A stretch of 64,000 nucleotides of DNA from Himantopus leucocephalus. Its lineage: Eukaryota > Chordata > Aves > Charadriiformes > Recurvirostridae. Under the pieces are notes generated by a model. The model had not been told where the DNA came from. It worked only from the letters and a program-made list of their open reading frames with translations, and did not search any database. The DNA is taken from the NCBI GenBank assembly GCA_003993805.1, contig RSEF01000004.1:15298189-15362188 (forward strand), read 5' to 3'. The translations under genes were made by a program, and so were the position numbers. Positions within the stretch are counted from its first letter, which is position 1; each line of letters opens with the position of its first letter. Shown piece by piece: positions 1-11,574 of the stretch.

Positions 1-3000
1 ACTTCAGGGCAAGGAATGCAGTCCCAGGACCCACTCTGGCTAAGTGGCCAGAGTTAATGGTGCAGGGCCATCATCCCTGCAGGGGAAAGGGCAGGGAGGG
101 GGAGAAGAAAAGGCTGAAATAACGCCTAGAAGTTGGCAAGTTATGCCAACACTGACTGGTAGCTGATATAAAGATATATCCAGCCTACGAGCCTCCCCCT
201 CAGCGTAAAAGCAAAACCATCCCACACCACGGCAGCACGGCTCTCAACCATCTTTAAGAAAAACCCAAGTATTTCAAATCTGGGACTCCGAACGACTTAC
301 TAAGAGAGGAGGGGAGGCGTAGGGCAGGAAAGCTCCCACCTGCGGGTAAAGCTTACAGCTCCTCTTAAACTCATTAGCAGACATCTGCACTGAAAGATAA
401 TAAAACCCTAAACTCAAACGCATGGTTAGGGAGGGCGTCTAGGCACACAGCAACCTCTCAGCTCTTGCAATTTCTTTTTAAAGGCTATTCATAAATTTTA
501 CCAAAACTTTCAGGTTAGCTGGCAGTATCCCCGCCAAGCTGTTAGGCAGCGCTGTTAGATTTGGGTGGGTTACGGAGTGACCTTTTCCCATCACATTAGT
601 GGCCATAATTTGCTGAACTAACATTTCCTCCTGCTGCTTTTGAATATATCAAATTACTTTTGAGCTACCGCTCTAGTCTTAAAAGCTTGTTACAATCCAC
701 CCCAGAGTCGGCTTCAATTTAGTGTGCTGGCCACAGAAATCCTGCAACGCCCTGTGAACCTTCCAGATAAAAATTTCTGCCTATGTTTCACGTTTTACCG
801 CACTAGCACCGACAAAATAAAATTAAGTGGTCCAAGGTCCTAGTAGGTTCTAAAAGGACCGCAGGTACCTCCCATCTCATTTCTAGAAGTTACACGGAAT
901 ACGTCATCTTCAGAAATTCCTCTAGCTCTATTTCATCTCTCTACGAGACTCCAGTAAAACAATTATACTCTTACACTGCACAATTTGAGACACAAAACTT
1001 TGCACGAAAGCTATAAAGTGCGTACTTTCTCTGCAATAAAAGCTATCAGAGTCCAGATTTAAATATTTTCCTCTGTTGCGATCACGTTTTGGAGGTTCTC
1101 GCAAACATCATAAACGAACAGCAATTCCCCCACCCGAAAAGTCAACCCAACCAGACGCTGCGGCTGCGCAACCGTGCCTTGCCTGCCTGTCCAACACCAA
1201 GACAGTTAGTCAAGCCTGGAAGGAACTGTTATTAGCTGTCTGTGCAAGGATCAGCGAGTAACGTCCTAGAGCTGGACATCAATCAGGGGAAGGAGGACAA
1301 AGAGAAACCATTAGTCTTCTAATAAAGCAATAAACAAGTATTTATAAATTCATACTTACCCCCCCCATTCAACCTCTATTCTACGTAGCTCGGGAAGCCC
1401 CTTACAGAAGCAGACTTGTCATCCATTAAAAGGTGCAAGACAGCGCCGCTCCGACATCTGAGGTCCTGGACCACTGCGCTGGCAGGTGACGTGTCCCAGC
1501 AGTTATTCGTCCTTCCTCTTATTCTAATGAATCTTGTTTACTCCGGTCCTGCGCACCTCCAGACAAAAATGGCCCTTCAGCTACTGCACATCTTATTTGT
1601 CCTTGCTTCTGCAATAAGCACTCACATCAATGAGTGTTTAAAACAGTGCAAAATTCAAAAGAAACTCCCCTAGGTGGTCTATGCATACAAATAAGTATAT
1701 ATTTTGCTTTTTTCATAAAAAGACACCCTGCAGGTTTCAGGCTTCTCTCACTGCGAGAGATATTCTCAGGCAACAATGCCGATTTGGTGTAAGCTGATCC
1801 CTATCGCTGGATCCTGCCTTTGTTTTTGGCAGTCCCCTTTCAAGGTGACTAAATTAAAGCGAAAAGTACAGTTGCAGGCAGCCCAACAAGGGGGCAAGGC
1901 TGTTTTGCAAAATCTAAAAGGCTAAATAAGATGAAGCGAACCTTCACGTTAAAAATTAGCTCAAAAAAAACCCCAAACCACCACCACCATCCATGCTGCT
2001 GCGAGAACGTCCCTGGTAATATCGGAGAAACCAACACCAAACCTCCTCAGTCGGATTCATTCAGATTTAATGGTCGAGGTATGGGTAGCGTTTAAGAAGC
2101 TGCTTCCCAGACTCGGTGACTGTAAGGAAAGCACTTCAGTGAACCTGATTGATACGAGCACAACTGGTTCAGGTTGTGTCGAGCGATACAATGGGTCAGC
2201 CCACAACACGTGGCTGGTCACTGCCCCCAGCACTTCCCAAAACAGTACGCACAGCGCATACGAACAGGCAAACGAAAACCATCCCTACATTCCTTTTAAG
2301 TGTATGAGCTTGAAATTGCTAAGAAACAATATTTGCTGTCTGCACCTGTGTGAAATTGAGATTGCGGCCGTAAGTGCTCTCAACACTGTGCATGCTATGG
2401 CACCAATATACTAATCACTGAAGGATGTTCAACAGTCCTGTTAAAATGCAACGACAAAGAGCAAATTGCCTAACCTAACACAATGCCAAAGCTTACCTGA
2501 TGCATCCATTTCCTTCGCAGCAAAACAAGGGCTTGTCAGTATGGGGACCTACGTACACCCTAAGCCAAGATTTCAGTAAATTAGCCCATGCCCCACGTGA
2601 ACGCTAATGCGTAATGTGTGGATGCACGCTATTCTAGAGGCGCGAAAGCATATTTTCAGGTTATTCATATGGTAAATCACCTCAGAGAGAGGCGTTCTTC
2701 ACACACATCAGGACTGTCCTTGACACTGTCACTCATTACGCACGAGCCTTTCAGTTGTCTAAAAACCACATCCTTAAAATGACGTGGCAAGTGAAAGCCT
2801 CAAGGTAGCCTTGGCAAGTCATCGCTGGGTCTTCACACCGCTCCAAACCCAGCAGGAGATACGGAAAGCAACATCTCCAGGTGTGGTATCTCCTCCTCCT
2901 GCCAAAACAGACTCCTCATGTTGGAGATGCCTCAGCAGCTTCTGGCTCCATCCCCTCTTCAGCCCAGCCTCCAGAGGCGCCAGTTGTCCTCCTCACCTGC

Positions 3001-3784
3001 AAGATCTCCTCCAAGAAGCTGGAGAGTAACACCACGTGCATGACCACATCCACAGCCCAGAAGCAGGTAAATCAGGCCATGCGACCAGAGCATTAGATAC
3101 GAGAGCCGAGCGCCGACAAAGGCAGAGGAGGAACTATCTGGGTCACGGTACGCTAACAAAGCACGGCGAAGCTTCAGAGCCAGCGGCAGGACCACAGGGA
3201 GAGGCCCACGGAGGTAAGTTGCCGACTCGGCAACGAGCACGCCTTACAGACTCAAGGCCAGACTGCTGCAAACTAAAATAGCTGCTGCATAAAAGGCACA
3301 GCCAGCTCTGCATATTCAAGATCAGAGCGGAGATAAATGATGAGATTCTCTGTGCTATGCACAAAAGCCAAAAATCACCAGTGCATTTACAGTTCAATAT
3401 TCTCCTAATCCCATCTTTATTTCTAGTGCATAAATAAAGCTCATTACAAATGATTTTCTTCAGAAACCTACTAGCAACCCAAAATAATTCATGAATGTGC
3501 TGTTTGCATTTATACATCCTTGACACCCACAGTAAACATCAAAACAAGGAATTCAGTCAGTCACGTTGGTTGTAATACATAATTTCTCTTTTCTCTGTGG
3601 ATTCTGTCACAGCTACACCCAGCGAACTCCTTCAGCAGCATCTTTTATGTTATTAGGTATCCATCTATACAGGCACACACGTCCGCTTTACGGGGACTCT
3701 TCTCAGTGTCCGCCTTGCTTTCCCGCATGAGCAAAGGCATTTTGTGACGACACAGATACATGTATTGAATACCTTATTTGTACC
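1..3784. other. Non-coding sequence, nothing recognised
   Basis: I see no ORF with recognisable protein content, no RNA gene and no intact mobile element here. The open frames are short (at most about 130 codons), overlap each other on both strands and have no shared reading direction. A short A/C-rich stretch follows an A-tract near 1963-1992. The stretch probably belongs to an intron or intergenic region. Diverged repeats could be missed by eye. Confidence 0.6.
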
Positions 3785-3799
3785 AAAAAAAAAAAAAAA
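3785..3799. repeat. A15 homopolymer
   Basis: This is an uninterrupted run of 15 A after TACC, followed by a second short A-rich stretch. It carries no recognisable retroelement body on its left, so it is listed as a simple repeat and not as a retroposon tail. Confidence 0.9.
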
Positions 3800-3976
3800 G
3801 TAAAAAACCAGAGCAAATGTTTTCTTTCTTAGTCTTGACCAAACACAAAGCTACCTGCTTTCTTTGTTCTGCTGTCACACGGTGCCTCCTCTCCTCGCTC
3901 TACACTGCCTGTTTGCCCACCAGCCGCAGCAAACGCCGCAGCCCTGATATGCCGGCATGCCGCGGGGATGGCGGCA

Positions 3977-4083
3977 GAGGTGCTGCTGGTGGAGGAGTCA
4001 AACGGTGGAGGTGTCAAACTGTGGAGGTGCTGCTGGTGGAGGAGTTAAATGATGGAGGTGCTGCTGGTGGAGGGGTCAATGGG
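3977..4083. repeat. 31-bp minisatellite, about 3.5 units
   Basis: The unit begins GAGGTGCTGCTGGTGGAGGA and continues with a variable GTCAAAC or GTTAAAT end. Units fall at 3977-4007 (31 bp), 4008-4023 (16 bp, with the middle 15 bp missing), 4024-4054 (31 bp) and 4055-4083 (29 bp). The ORF through it reads as Gly/Ala/Val-rich low complexity and is a by-product of the repeat. The G-rich strand is +. Copy number may vary between individuals, as is usual for minisatellites, but that cannot be seen from one sequence. Confidence 0.85.
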
Positions 4084-4314
4084 CACCGCAGCCTCTCCCA
4101 CACGGCCACACCTGGAGCATCTCCCAGCCCCGGCAGAGCTGGTACAGGCTGCGACTGTCCCATCCACCCGCTGGGTGACTCCCTCCCTGCACCCAGGGGG
4201 CAAAGTTGATATAACAGGACTTGCTTTTCTTTCAGCATTTCCTTCCTCGAGCGCTTAAACCAGATAGAGACTTTAACAAACAAATTTAGAGGTAGAATTC
4301 CCCTTTTTAAAAAA

Positions 4315-4335
4315 TTATTATTATTATTATTATTA
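4315..4335. repeat. (TTA)7 microsatellite
   Basis: There are seven perfect TTA units, preceded by an A/T-rich stretch. This is an ordinary trinucleotide microsatellite. Confidence 0.95.
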
Positions 4336-6630
4336 GAAGAAGACCACAGATGCACACACCCCCCAGGAACACACCACCACACCAGCCAAGCACAGAAGGA
4401 GAAGCACAGCCAGACGCGCGCGGTGGCTGCACACCTTGCACAGCAATACAAGCGAAGCGGAGCCAGGTGTCTCTGCTCGGTGCACGGGCCGTCGCAGGCA
4501 AGTACGTGAACCAGCCTCGGCGTCTCTGCTCCCGTCTGATGACAACGAGGCATAGCGGATTTCTATAACCTCTGAAGCGTTTTTAGTCACAGTATATCTT
4601 TAGCACAGAACACAATGCAAGTATTAAGCAGCAAAGCCGTGGCAGGTGACAGCTGATCAGACACGGGAGATGCTGGGGAGGAGGAAAGGATGCGGAGAAG
4701 CCCCCACCACGACCCTCCCCTTGGGGCTGCACCGCAGACAAGACTGTGGTCGGCGAGGAGGAGTTGGCTCAAGTCAAGGTGCCAACCCACAGCGGGACGG
4801 ATGGGGGGGAACTTCCAGCGCTGCTGCGTTTGGCCCCTTCATGAAGGTCACCAGCGTAACAGCGAGAAGCACCCAACGCAGCTACCAACAGCTCTCACGG
4901 GCACCCAAACGTGTAGAAACCAGACCTCCCGCTTCCCCGGCGCCCGGCAACATCCAGGTTAGCAGCTCTGAGGGATCTGATCTGGTCACCTTAGAGAGAG
5001 CAACCACCGCAGCCTGAGCCCACCCCAACTCCCTTTCTGACGGCTTTGTGTACTGCAAGAATCAGACACAAAGAAGAACTCCTATTACCTGCTTTGCACT
5101 GAATTAGACATACACAGTCCTCCTGATTGCACACACAAGGTAAAATTAAGCATCATCAATTTCCTTCAAAAGAAAATGTGCGCATCAACCTTACTCCATC
5201 AACCTGGAGGACTTCCCTGCTTAGATCTTGAATGCTGGTTATTTTACACAAAAGTCAATGTTTGGACTGAGTAGTATGGCAATTTATGAAAAAAAAGAAA
5301 GAGAGAATACTACATTTAACACATTTGGAAATACAATTAGTCAAATACAGCTTCACAAATAAGTAGTCCCTCTGCCCCCAAAATAAAAAAAGAAAAACCA
5401 GAGTGCAAATTTAGGAAACCAAGAATGAAGCTTGGAAATCTGCCACTAATGGAAAAGAACGGATACAGCTTATGAAATAACCCCGCCGTTTCTGTGTATA
5501 ATCACTATTTCCAGTTTGGCCTCCCTAAACTAAATCAGTTTTAATCTTCGCTGCTAAACTGGCACAACGTTGACTTCAGCTTTTTGGTGTCCATTTGTTC
5601 TACCACATGACATCACGAGATGCCTGCCAATAACAGAGAGATGCCTAAAAGCCTTGAAATTCTTGGCTTTGGGACTCCAGGTTTTCTGAGAACTGTTAAT
5701 TTACTTTGGCTTAAATCCTAGATTTTGGCTCCACTTGAGAAAAGTATTTCTCACACAGTAATTAAACTTGTAGTGGACAACACCGAAGCAATAGGAGACG
5801 AGCTCCAAAAAGAGTATGTTGTTTAGTCACGTCTTTCTGAGATTTCTCTTCTTGCAGGCATGCGAAGAAAGAAGCGAGGGAGCTGTGCACCAGCAGCCCA
5901 GTTTAAGTTCTAATTAGACAATTAAGGAAGAAGAAATGGCATTTGTTAGACAAAACTTGATATATTACTACAAAATTGGAGGAAGCCTAGCTGTCAATTA
6001 AAAAACAGCTTAAACTCAGTCCACGTAAAATTCAGAATAAGCCATTCAACTTTACAGCAGCAGCGAAATTACCTTTTCCAAAGCAACACTCCACAGGGTC
6101 TTAGCGGCATCCTTTTGGTGGTGCAAAGCAGGAGAAGCCTCACCTCTCCCACCCGCATGGGGACTCACCTTCAAAATATGATCAAATCGGGAGACAGCAC
6201 AAAAACAGTGTCTGGACCCCCCAAAATATCAGGGATACAGCCTGGGCCCTTGGCTTGCTCCTTCCCCAGGGCTTAACGGGAATTTGGCAGCATTTCCCTG
6301 CGCTGCTCGGGGAGCAGGAGAACAGAAATGGCACAAGACTGCAAGTTCAAATACATTACAAAATAGTCTGCAAAAATAGCTGGGCCTCGTAAGAAATATA
6401 CTTCTCCATGGAAACCACCAGACGCTCTGAATTCTGGCAGACTAGAGAAAACGGGTTTGTATTATTAAAGGAAATGTCTGTGTATTGGGGCTTTTATAAT
6501 TCTAACCTTCGGAAAGAGAGGGGCAATTCCTGGTGTCCAGAACAGGTCAGCTGAACTTCTTACATCCTTCCCTCTTCTGCCTCTCCTCATCCAGCCACAC
6601 CGCAATTCCCAGGGGCCAGAAGGATCGGCA
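4336..6630. other. Non-coding sequence, mostly unremarkable
   Basis: About 2.3 kb has no supported gene. The part up to about 5.0 kb is GC-richer with scattered CpGs. From 5.0 kb it becomes AT-rich and includes the homeodomain-site-rich stretch listed separately at 5900-6012. A pair of overlapping ORFs at 4646-5017 is low-complexity and unlike any family I know. Confidence 0.55.
5900..6012. promoter_or_regulatory. Possible conserved non-coding element
   Basis: The stretch has closely spaced ATTA/TAAT cores, including CTAATTAGACAATTAAGG and a downstream TCAATTAAAAAA. That is the texture of homeodomain-bound enhancers in vertebrate developmental loci. No alignment is available, so conservation is inferred from composition only and the call is tentative. 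Confidence 0.2.
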
Positions 6631-6644
6631 GGGGGGGGGGGGGN
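6631..6644. repeat. G13 homopolymer ending in a single N
   Basis: Thirteen G are followed by one N at 6644 and then ordinary sequence. The true run length is unknown because the assembler stopped at the homopolymer. Confidence 0.9.
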
Positions 6645-6937
6645 GTGCTTTGCAGGTCTCTGCAGTGATTTTAATTACAGATACAGAATGGAATGAAGCA
6701 AGGAAAAAAAACACACCCTGGGGTTTTAAAACACCTGTCCATACGAATAAGACACCTCCACATATTTAGATGTGGAGTGAGGCAAAGCAACGCTCCTGTA
6801 ATCCATTAACGAACGTGACGCATATATTTCAACATCTGTGTATTCCAAACCTCTCACACTGGAGCGAGGGCAAGATAAGCCATTACTATTCTCTTCCTCA
6901 CCCAAAACAGTTTCCACTTTGGATGCCAGGTGGGGAA

Positions 6938-7020
6938 CTATAGATTAATTAACTCCCAACTGGCATTGATGGGATAATTATACTCGCCTGTCTCTGCATT
7001 TCACTATTTCCAGCTGAACT
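6938..7020. promoter_or_regulatory. Possible conserved non-coding element
   Basis: ATTAATTAA near 6944 is followed about 25 bp later by TGGGATAATTA, giving several homeodomain-type cores in under 50 bp. No conservation data are available, so this is a suggestion from base pattern only. Confidence 0.15.
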
Positions 7021-7956
7021 GCCACACCAGAAAGTAAATCCTAATCATGAACCTCCGCTTCATCGCTGTATCCCAACAAGGCGCTGACCTCTTACCTGCG
7101 GAGGCTGGGACACACAATTCAGAAGAAGTTAATAGAATATTTTTAAAGAAATAAAAGTGCCGCAGCCTCAAAACATGAAAAGGATGGGCTACAAAGGAGC
7201 ACTCATATAGAGAGCAATTATATTTTTGATATCTAATGGTTCTGCCTCAGGAAGCAAGAGCTGGCTAGCATCAAACTGTATAAAAGAAAGGATTATGGGC
7301 TCACGAAAAAAAAAAAGAATGCCATTTTGATTTAAAACCCAGCAAAGCATAGTGCAGATTTGTTATTTTAACTCACAGCGCTTAATTCCTATAACGAGCC
7401 AGAATGCCATTAAGGATGGAAAATACTTGAAATACTTATGGTACAAGAAATTAGAAGTAACCTCACTTTTCATCAATGGCTGTTCACCAAATAGGCCATT
7501 TTTCGCTTCTCAAAACCATCTTGCGCTTGCACAATACATCTCGGCTACACAAGATTTCAGCAGGAAAAAAAAAACCAAACCCAAAAAAGGTGTAAATTCA
7601 TTTCTGAGAACCTCCACAGCATTTCCCAGTTTATTGTAACTCCCAGTCAAAGGAGTCCAAACAACCCTCCTCGTGGCTTCCCGACCAGCAGCAGAAGCAG
7701 GTCCCACCTGCATTGCTGGGGTTCCGTACAGTGCCATCCATGCCGGTGCCACAGGTACCGCAGTCAAGTTTTTAAAATAAATTCTCCGCATTTAATCCCC
7801 TGTCCTAGCAATCATCATCACGGGTGAAATACAGAGTCTGCACTAAAAGAAAAAGATTTACTTCTTCCTCTATTCAAGAAATTAAAGGATAATCCCCAAT
7901 TATTCAGAATACTTTTGTAGTCTAGTATCTCAATTTGCCATTTTACTTTTATAGTA

Positions 7957-8001
7957 GGGGTTTTTGGTGGTTTTCTTGTGTTTGTTTTTTTTTGGTTTTT
8001 G
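7957..8001. repeat. G/T-only low-complexity tract
   Basis: About 45 bases on the + strand are almost entirely G and T, with one C. It is the mirror image of the more common A/C tracts elsewhere in the window and is the main + strand example in that orientation. Confidence 0.8.
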
Positions 8002-8166
8002 AAGTGACTTGTGTCAAGAAGATTTAGAAATTATACAGAACTGACTGCTGCTCCCTATTTTAAGGACAGGCTATGTTCAGGGTGCCTAGTTCAAAAGCAG
8101 CAACATGCAATATGATCACCTAAAAATATATAAATAAGTTCTTTCTGCCTTAGTCCATTAAAAAGT

Positions 8167-8201
8167 AAAAAAAAAAAAAAAAACCACCAAAAACAACAAA
8201 C
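8167..8201. repeat. A17 tract followed by an A/C-only stretch
   Basis: Seventeen A are followed by CCACCAAAAACAACAAAC, which has no G or T. It is one of several A-tracts in this window that run directly into A/C-only sequence on the + strand. Confidence 0.85.
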
Positions 8202-11200
8202 ATCTCTAACATGGAAGTGGTCTCTACAGCATCACCACAGCAACACCTGACACCGGTCAAACATGAGAAACACAGAAAACAGGCCAAGGCAAAACACTGG
8301 ACTGGAGAACTACGGCTGCGCCAAAATGTGGTGTTTTGAGGATGGGGAGCAGCGGCACAGGTTGGCTGCAGGTATTCGGGGAACGGCAGCCGCTGCCAGC
8401 CCCGGGGAGATGCCTGTCTCGTGGGGGTGTCACTCGCTGGGGTGTCTCCCCAGCGTCACCTGCACGGTGTCCCCCAGAGCAAGCTTCCTCCCGGGGATGC
8501 TCCTGGTGGCAGGGGACGTGCGAAAGGCTTTTGGAGACAGCGCGGGACCACCGGCTTCTGCGCCTGGAGAGCGATTCCTTCCAGCTGAGCACTTCTGCCC
8601 AGCCTGAAGCAGCCAAAGCACAGCGCAGGGCGTCACCCCACACCGCACACAAAGCACCGTGGGCTGTGGAAAAGCGTAAGGAAAAGGGACATCCGCAACT
8701 GAAGTCCTACCAAAAAAAAATTTTAAGGAATTTTTCAGATCCTGCGTTTGACCCAGATCTCCCTGCCAAGTTTTTGTGCTGTCACAATCACTTTTTGAGT
8801 TTGTTTTTTTTTCCTCTCCTTCCTTACGGTCAGGTGTGAATGTCCTCCAGGAACAGAAGGAAAAGCTTAGTTACCCTGGCAGGGCGTGGGGAACCCGGCA
8901 GTGTGGAGACATCCACCTCCTTAAGAGACCGCAGCAGTTAATGGTTACAGTGGTTAAAAATAAAAATCAGAATCAGATTTTTTTTAATTGGTGGCATTTT
9001 TTTTTTTAACCTAAATGAGTCACTGTTCACACGATTTCCTAAGGCCCCCAACCCCTGATAATATTCCTGAGAGGTGCAAGAGGTTTTGATGTCCGAGTGG
9101 GTTTATGCTTGTTTAGACGAGCTAAGTCTAAAGGATAACGCAGCTGTCTTGCCCTGGCCTCGCCTCCCATTCACATAAATGCTTTTTTCTTCTTTTTCAG
9201 CTGCAGTTCCCGAGCCACAAGACCCAGACTGAGATGTGTGCGCTCCCACTCAGAGACAGGCCAAAGATTGGCCTTTTCAAGCTTTTTCACACAAGCGATC
9301 CTAACATCAAATCAGACTTCAGGCGCTCATACTTGGCCGAAGTTACCAAAGCAGAGACTTTCTCCAAGGCGTCTCTTCAACCACCTCACGCAACCACAAA
9401 GCGGCAAACTCCCAGAAACGACCACCCTGGCTCCTCCACTGCCGGGTGGAGAGCTGTCTGCCCCTTCCCAAGAGCAAAGCCCTGCTCAGGTGTACATTTT
9501 GGAGGCTCTGTTTGGCACACTTGAAGTCACTCTTGGTCAAGGGAGACCTGAGCAGACACGCAAAGCCTGCTAGCAAAGGGTGTGCTCGTCCTGTACAACA
9601 GCAAGGCCACGGAAAGACACTTGCCTTGGGTTCAAGGGCTGTACAAGGATGGTTGGATAGCCAACCCAGCTTGGCTGCCTCCATCCTGCGCTGTACGTAG
9701 CCCAGATGTAATAAACAGAGTTTCTTTGATATTACCTGCGTTCCCGAAGACCTGAGCAGAACTGCCGGGGGCTCAATTTAAGCGATTTTGGTTATTTAAA
9801 CACTGGCTAGTGGTAAAGCCCAGCAGATCAGCCGTGCCCCTTTATGTCTGCAGCCCCGGGACCAGGGAAAGGGGCATGGGGCTGCAAACAATGCTCCAGG
9901 CCAGCAGAGCCCACCACGGTCCCTGGTGGCACCCGCAAGCTTGGCTGTTGTCAGCAGGCCCTGAACACATGGTGTAAAGTAAGGTGGCCTCTGGGTATAA
10001 CAAAATTGATGATCCCTGCCTTGCAGCACACAGGCGTGAGGCAGCGTGATAAATGCCAACTGCCAAAGACTTCACCACTCAACAAGTTGGTGACATTATC
10101 TTGATGCATCATGCGGGTTCTTCACCTGAAGGAGCAAGCTCCACACTGCAAAATTTTGCCCAGCTTTTCAACACCAGATCAGGAAAAAAACAAAACAAAA
10201 CACAAAAGCAAAACACTTCTTCCCATGCAAGAAGGACCTCTTGACTTGGCCGTAGTGGTGCAAAGAGAAGTGGTGCGGCTCGTGGGCTCTCCTCCAGCAG
10301 GACCCTCAACACGAGCTGGTGCCCCCACGGGCAGCACCCACCGGTCCTACGGCACCGATCCGGTCTGGGATCCCTGCGCTACAGAGAGCTGCAGATTGCA
10401 CGAGGATACTAATTTCTGCTGGTTTATTATAATCATGTGTATGATAAGCAGAGCTTACAGCACATCATAAAACTAACGCTTTTTCTGCTCTGCAAAAGAA
10501 TGTTGTGCTAGAGCTGACTTGCAAATGGGGCTAAGATGAAACAGAGGAAACACGATTTTTTTTCTTGCTCAAACAATCACTCCCAATTGTGTTTGAAACT
10601 TCACATTTTTGTCAGGTGAGCTCTAGATAAATACACTGGCAGATAAATAAACACACCGGTAATGGTTAACAAGCCACCTTTCGACAAGATTGATAATCCA
10701 TTTGTACAAGTTCGTCTGTGTGTCAAAAACCCCAATCCCATAACGTGCACATGTTATTCTTCACGAAGAAGAAAGATGACCTCCTGTCACACCCCATCTA
10801 TCCCGACCCACTCCATTCCCCATAAAACGCCATCTTCATCTGTCCACTCAGGCTTTCCACAAAAATCCCATCTCCTCCATGCTTAATAAAAGGCGTATAG
10901 AAAAACTTATGAAAAAGATTTCTGTGAAAAACTCAGTAATGGTGTCAATGACAGAACAAAAAGTGTTCTGGTGAGAGATGCAATACAAAACGCCGCTTAC
11001 TTTCCGTTATGAAATGATAGCTATATTTCCTTAGGTGACACCTCTTTCCGACAATCTCTGTGGCCGTCACTTTCTCTTTCTTATAAACCCTGCTGAAAAC
11101 CCGGTCTCTGAAACTTTATATTAAACTATCCAAAGGGATGAAGCAAGGGAATGGCAAATTATTAAAAAAAAATAAAAATTAACCTATTTGAAAACCAAGT

Positions 11201-11413
11201 CATCCAAGAGCCATTCAAATAACTCCATTTTCCCTTCTTCTCTCCCCTTCCTTATCCCAAGTCTCAGATCCCAAGCCCAGAGCCCGCTGGAGCAGGAACC
11301 TGCCCATGGCACGACGACACTGCCGGTCCCGAAGGGCTTCTGGGCACCGTCGCAACACAACGTGCCACCGGAGCACCGCAGATTTTGATGCATTTGTATA
11401 TTTTGGGGGTGCA

Positions 11414-11574
11414 GGTGAGACTGTTTTGATTAATTCAGGCTGGATTGGCAGAACAGAGCGAGCATCTCAGTAAGATTTGGGTGTCTCAATCTGNGGTGAG
11501 ACTGTTTTGACTAATTCAGGCTGGATTGGCAGAACAGAGCGAGCATCTCAGTAAGATTTGGGTGTCTCAATCTG
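11414..11574 (+). repeat. 80-bp direct duplication around a single N
   Basis: Copy one is 11414-11493, N is 11494 and copy two is 11495-11574. The copies have the same length and differ by one T/C transition. They abut the N exactly on both sides, which is best explained as overlapping contig ends that were not merged. A genuine tandem duplication is unlikely. Confidence 0.9.

Larger units (their letters stand above)
6645..11413. other. Non-coding sequence, nothing gene-like
   Basis: Many short ORFs on both strands overlap in opposing frames, for example around 8260-8840 and 9230-9700. Those two places are a little richer in GC and CpG. None shows a domain, signal peptide or repeat structure that I recognise. 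Simple A, T and G/T tracts are scattered through it. Confidence 0.55.

Noticed and set aside
3977..4083. CRISPR array
   Set aside because: The 31-bp units are contiguous with no unique spacers, and the genome is vertebrate. It is a minisatellite.
4014..4553. 179-codon - strand ORF
   Set aside because: It runs through the minisatellite and the (TTA) repeat, giving poly-Asn and Ser/Thr repeats. Its length is a repeat by-product.
8257..8839. Coding region around 8.3-8.8 kb
   Set aside because: Frames are open on both strands because the stretch is GC-richer. There is no splice signal pair or recognisable protein.
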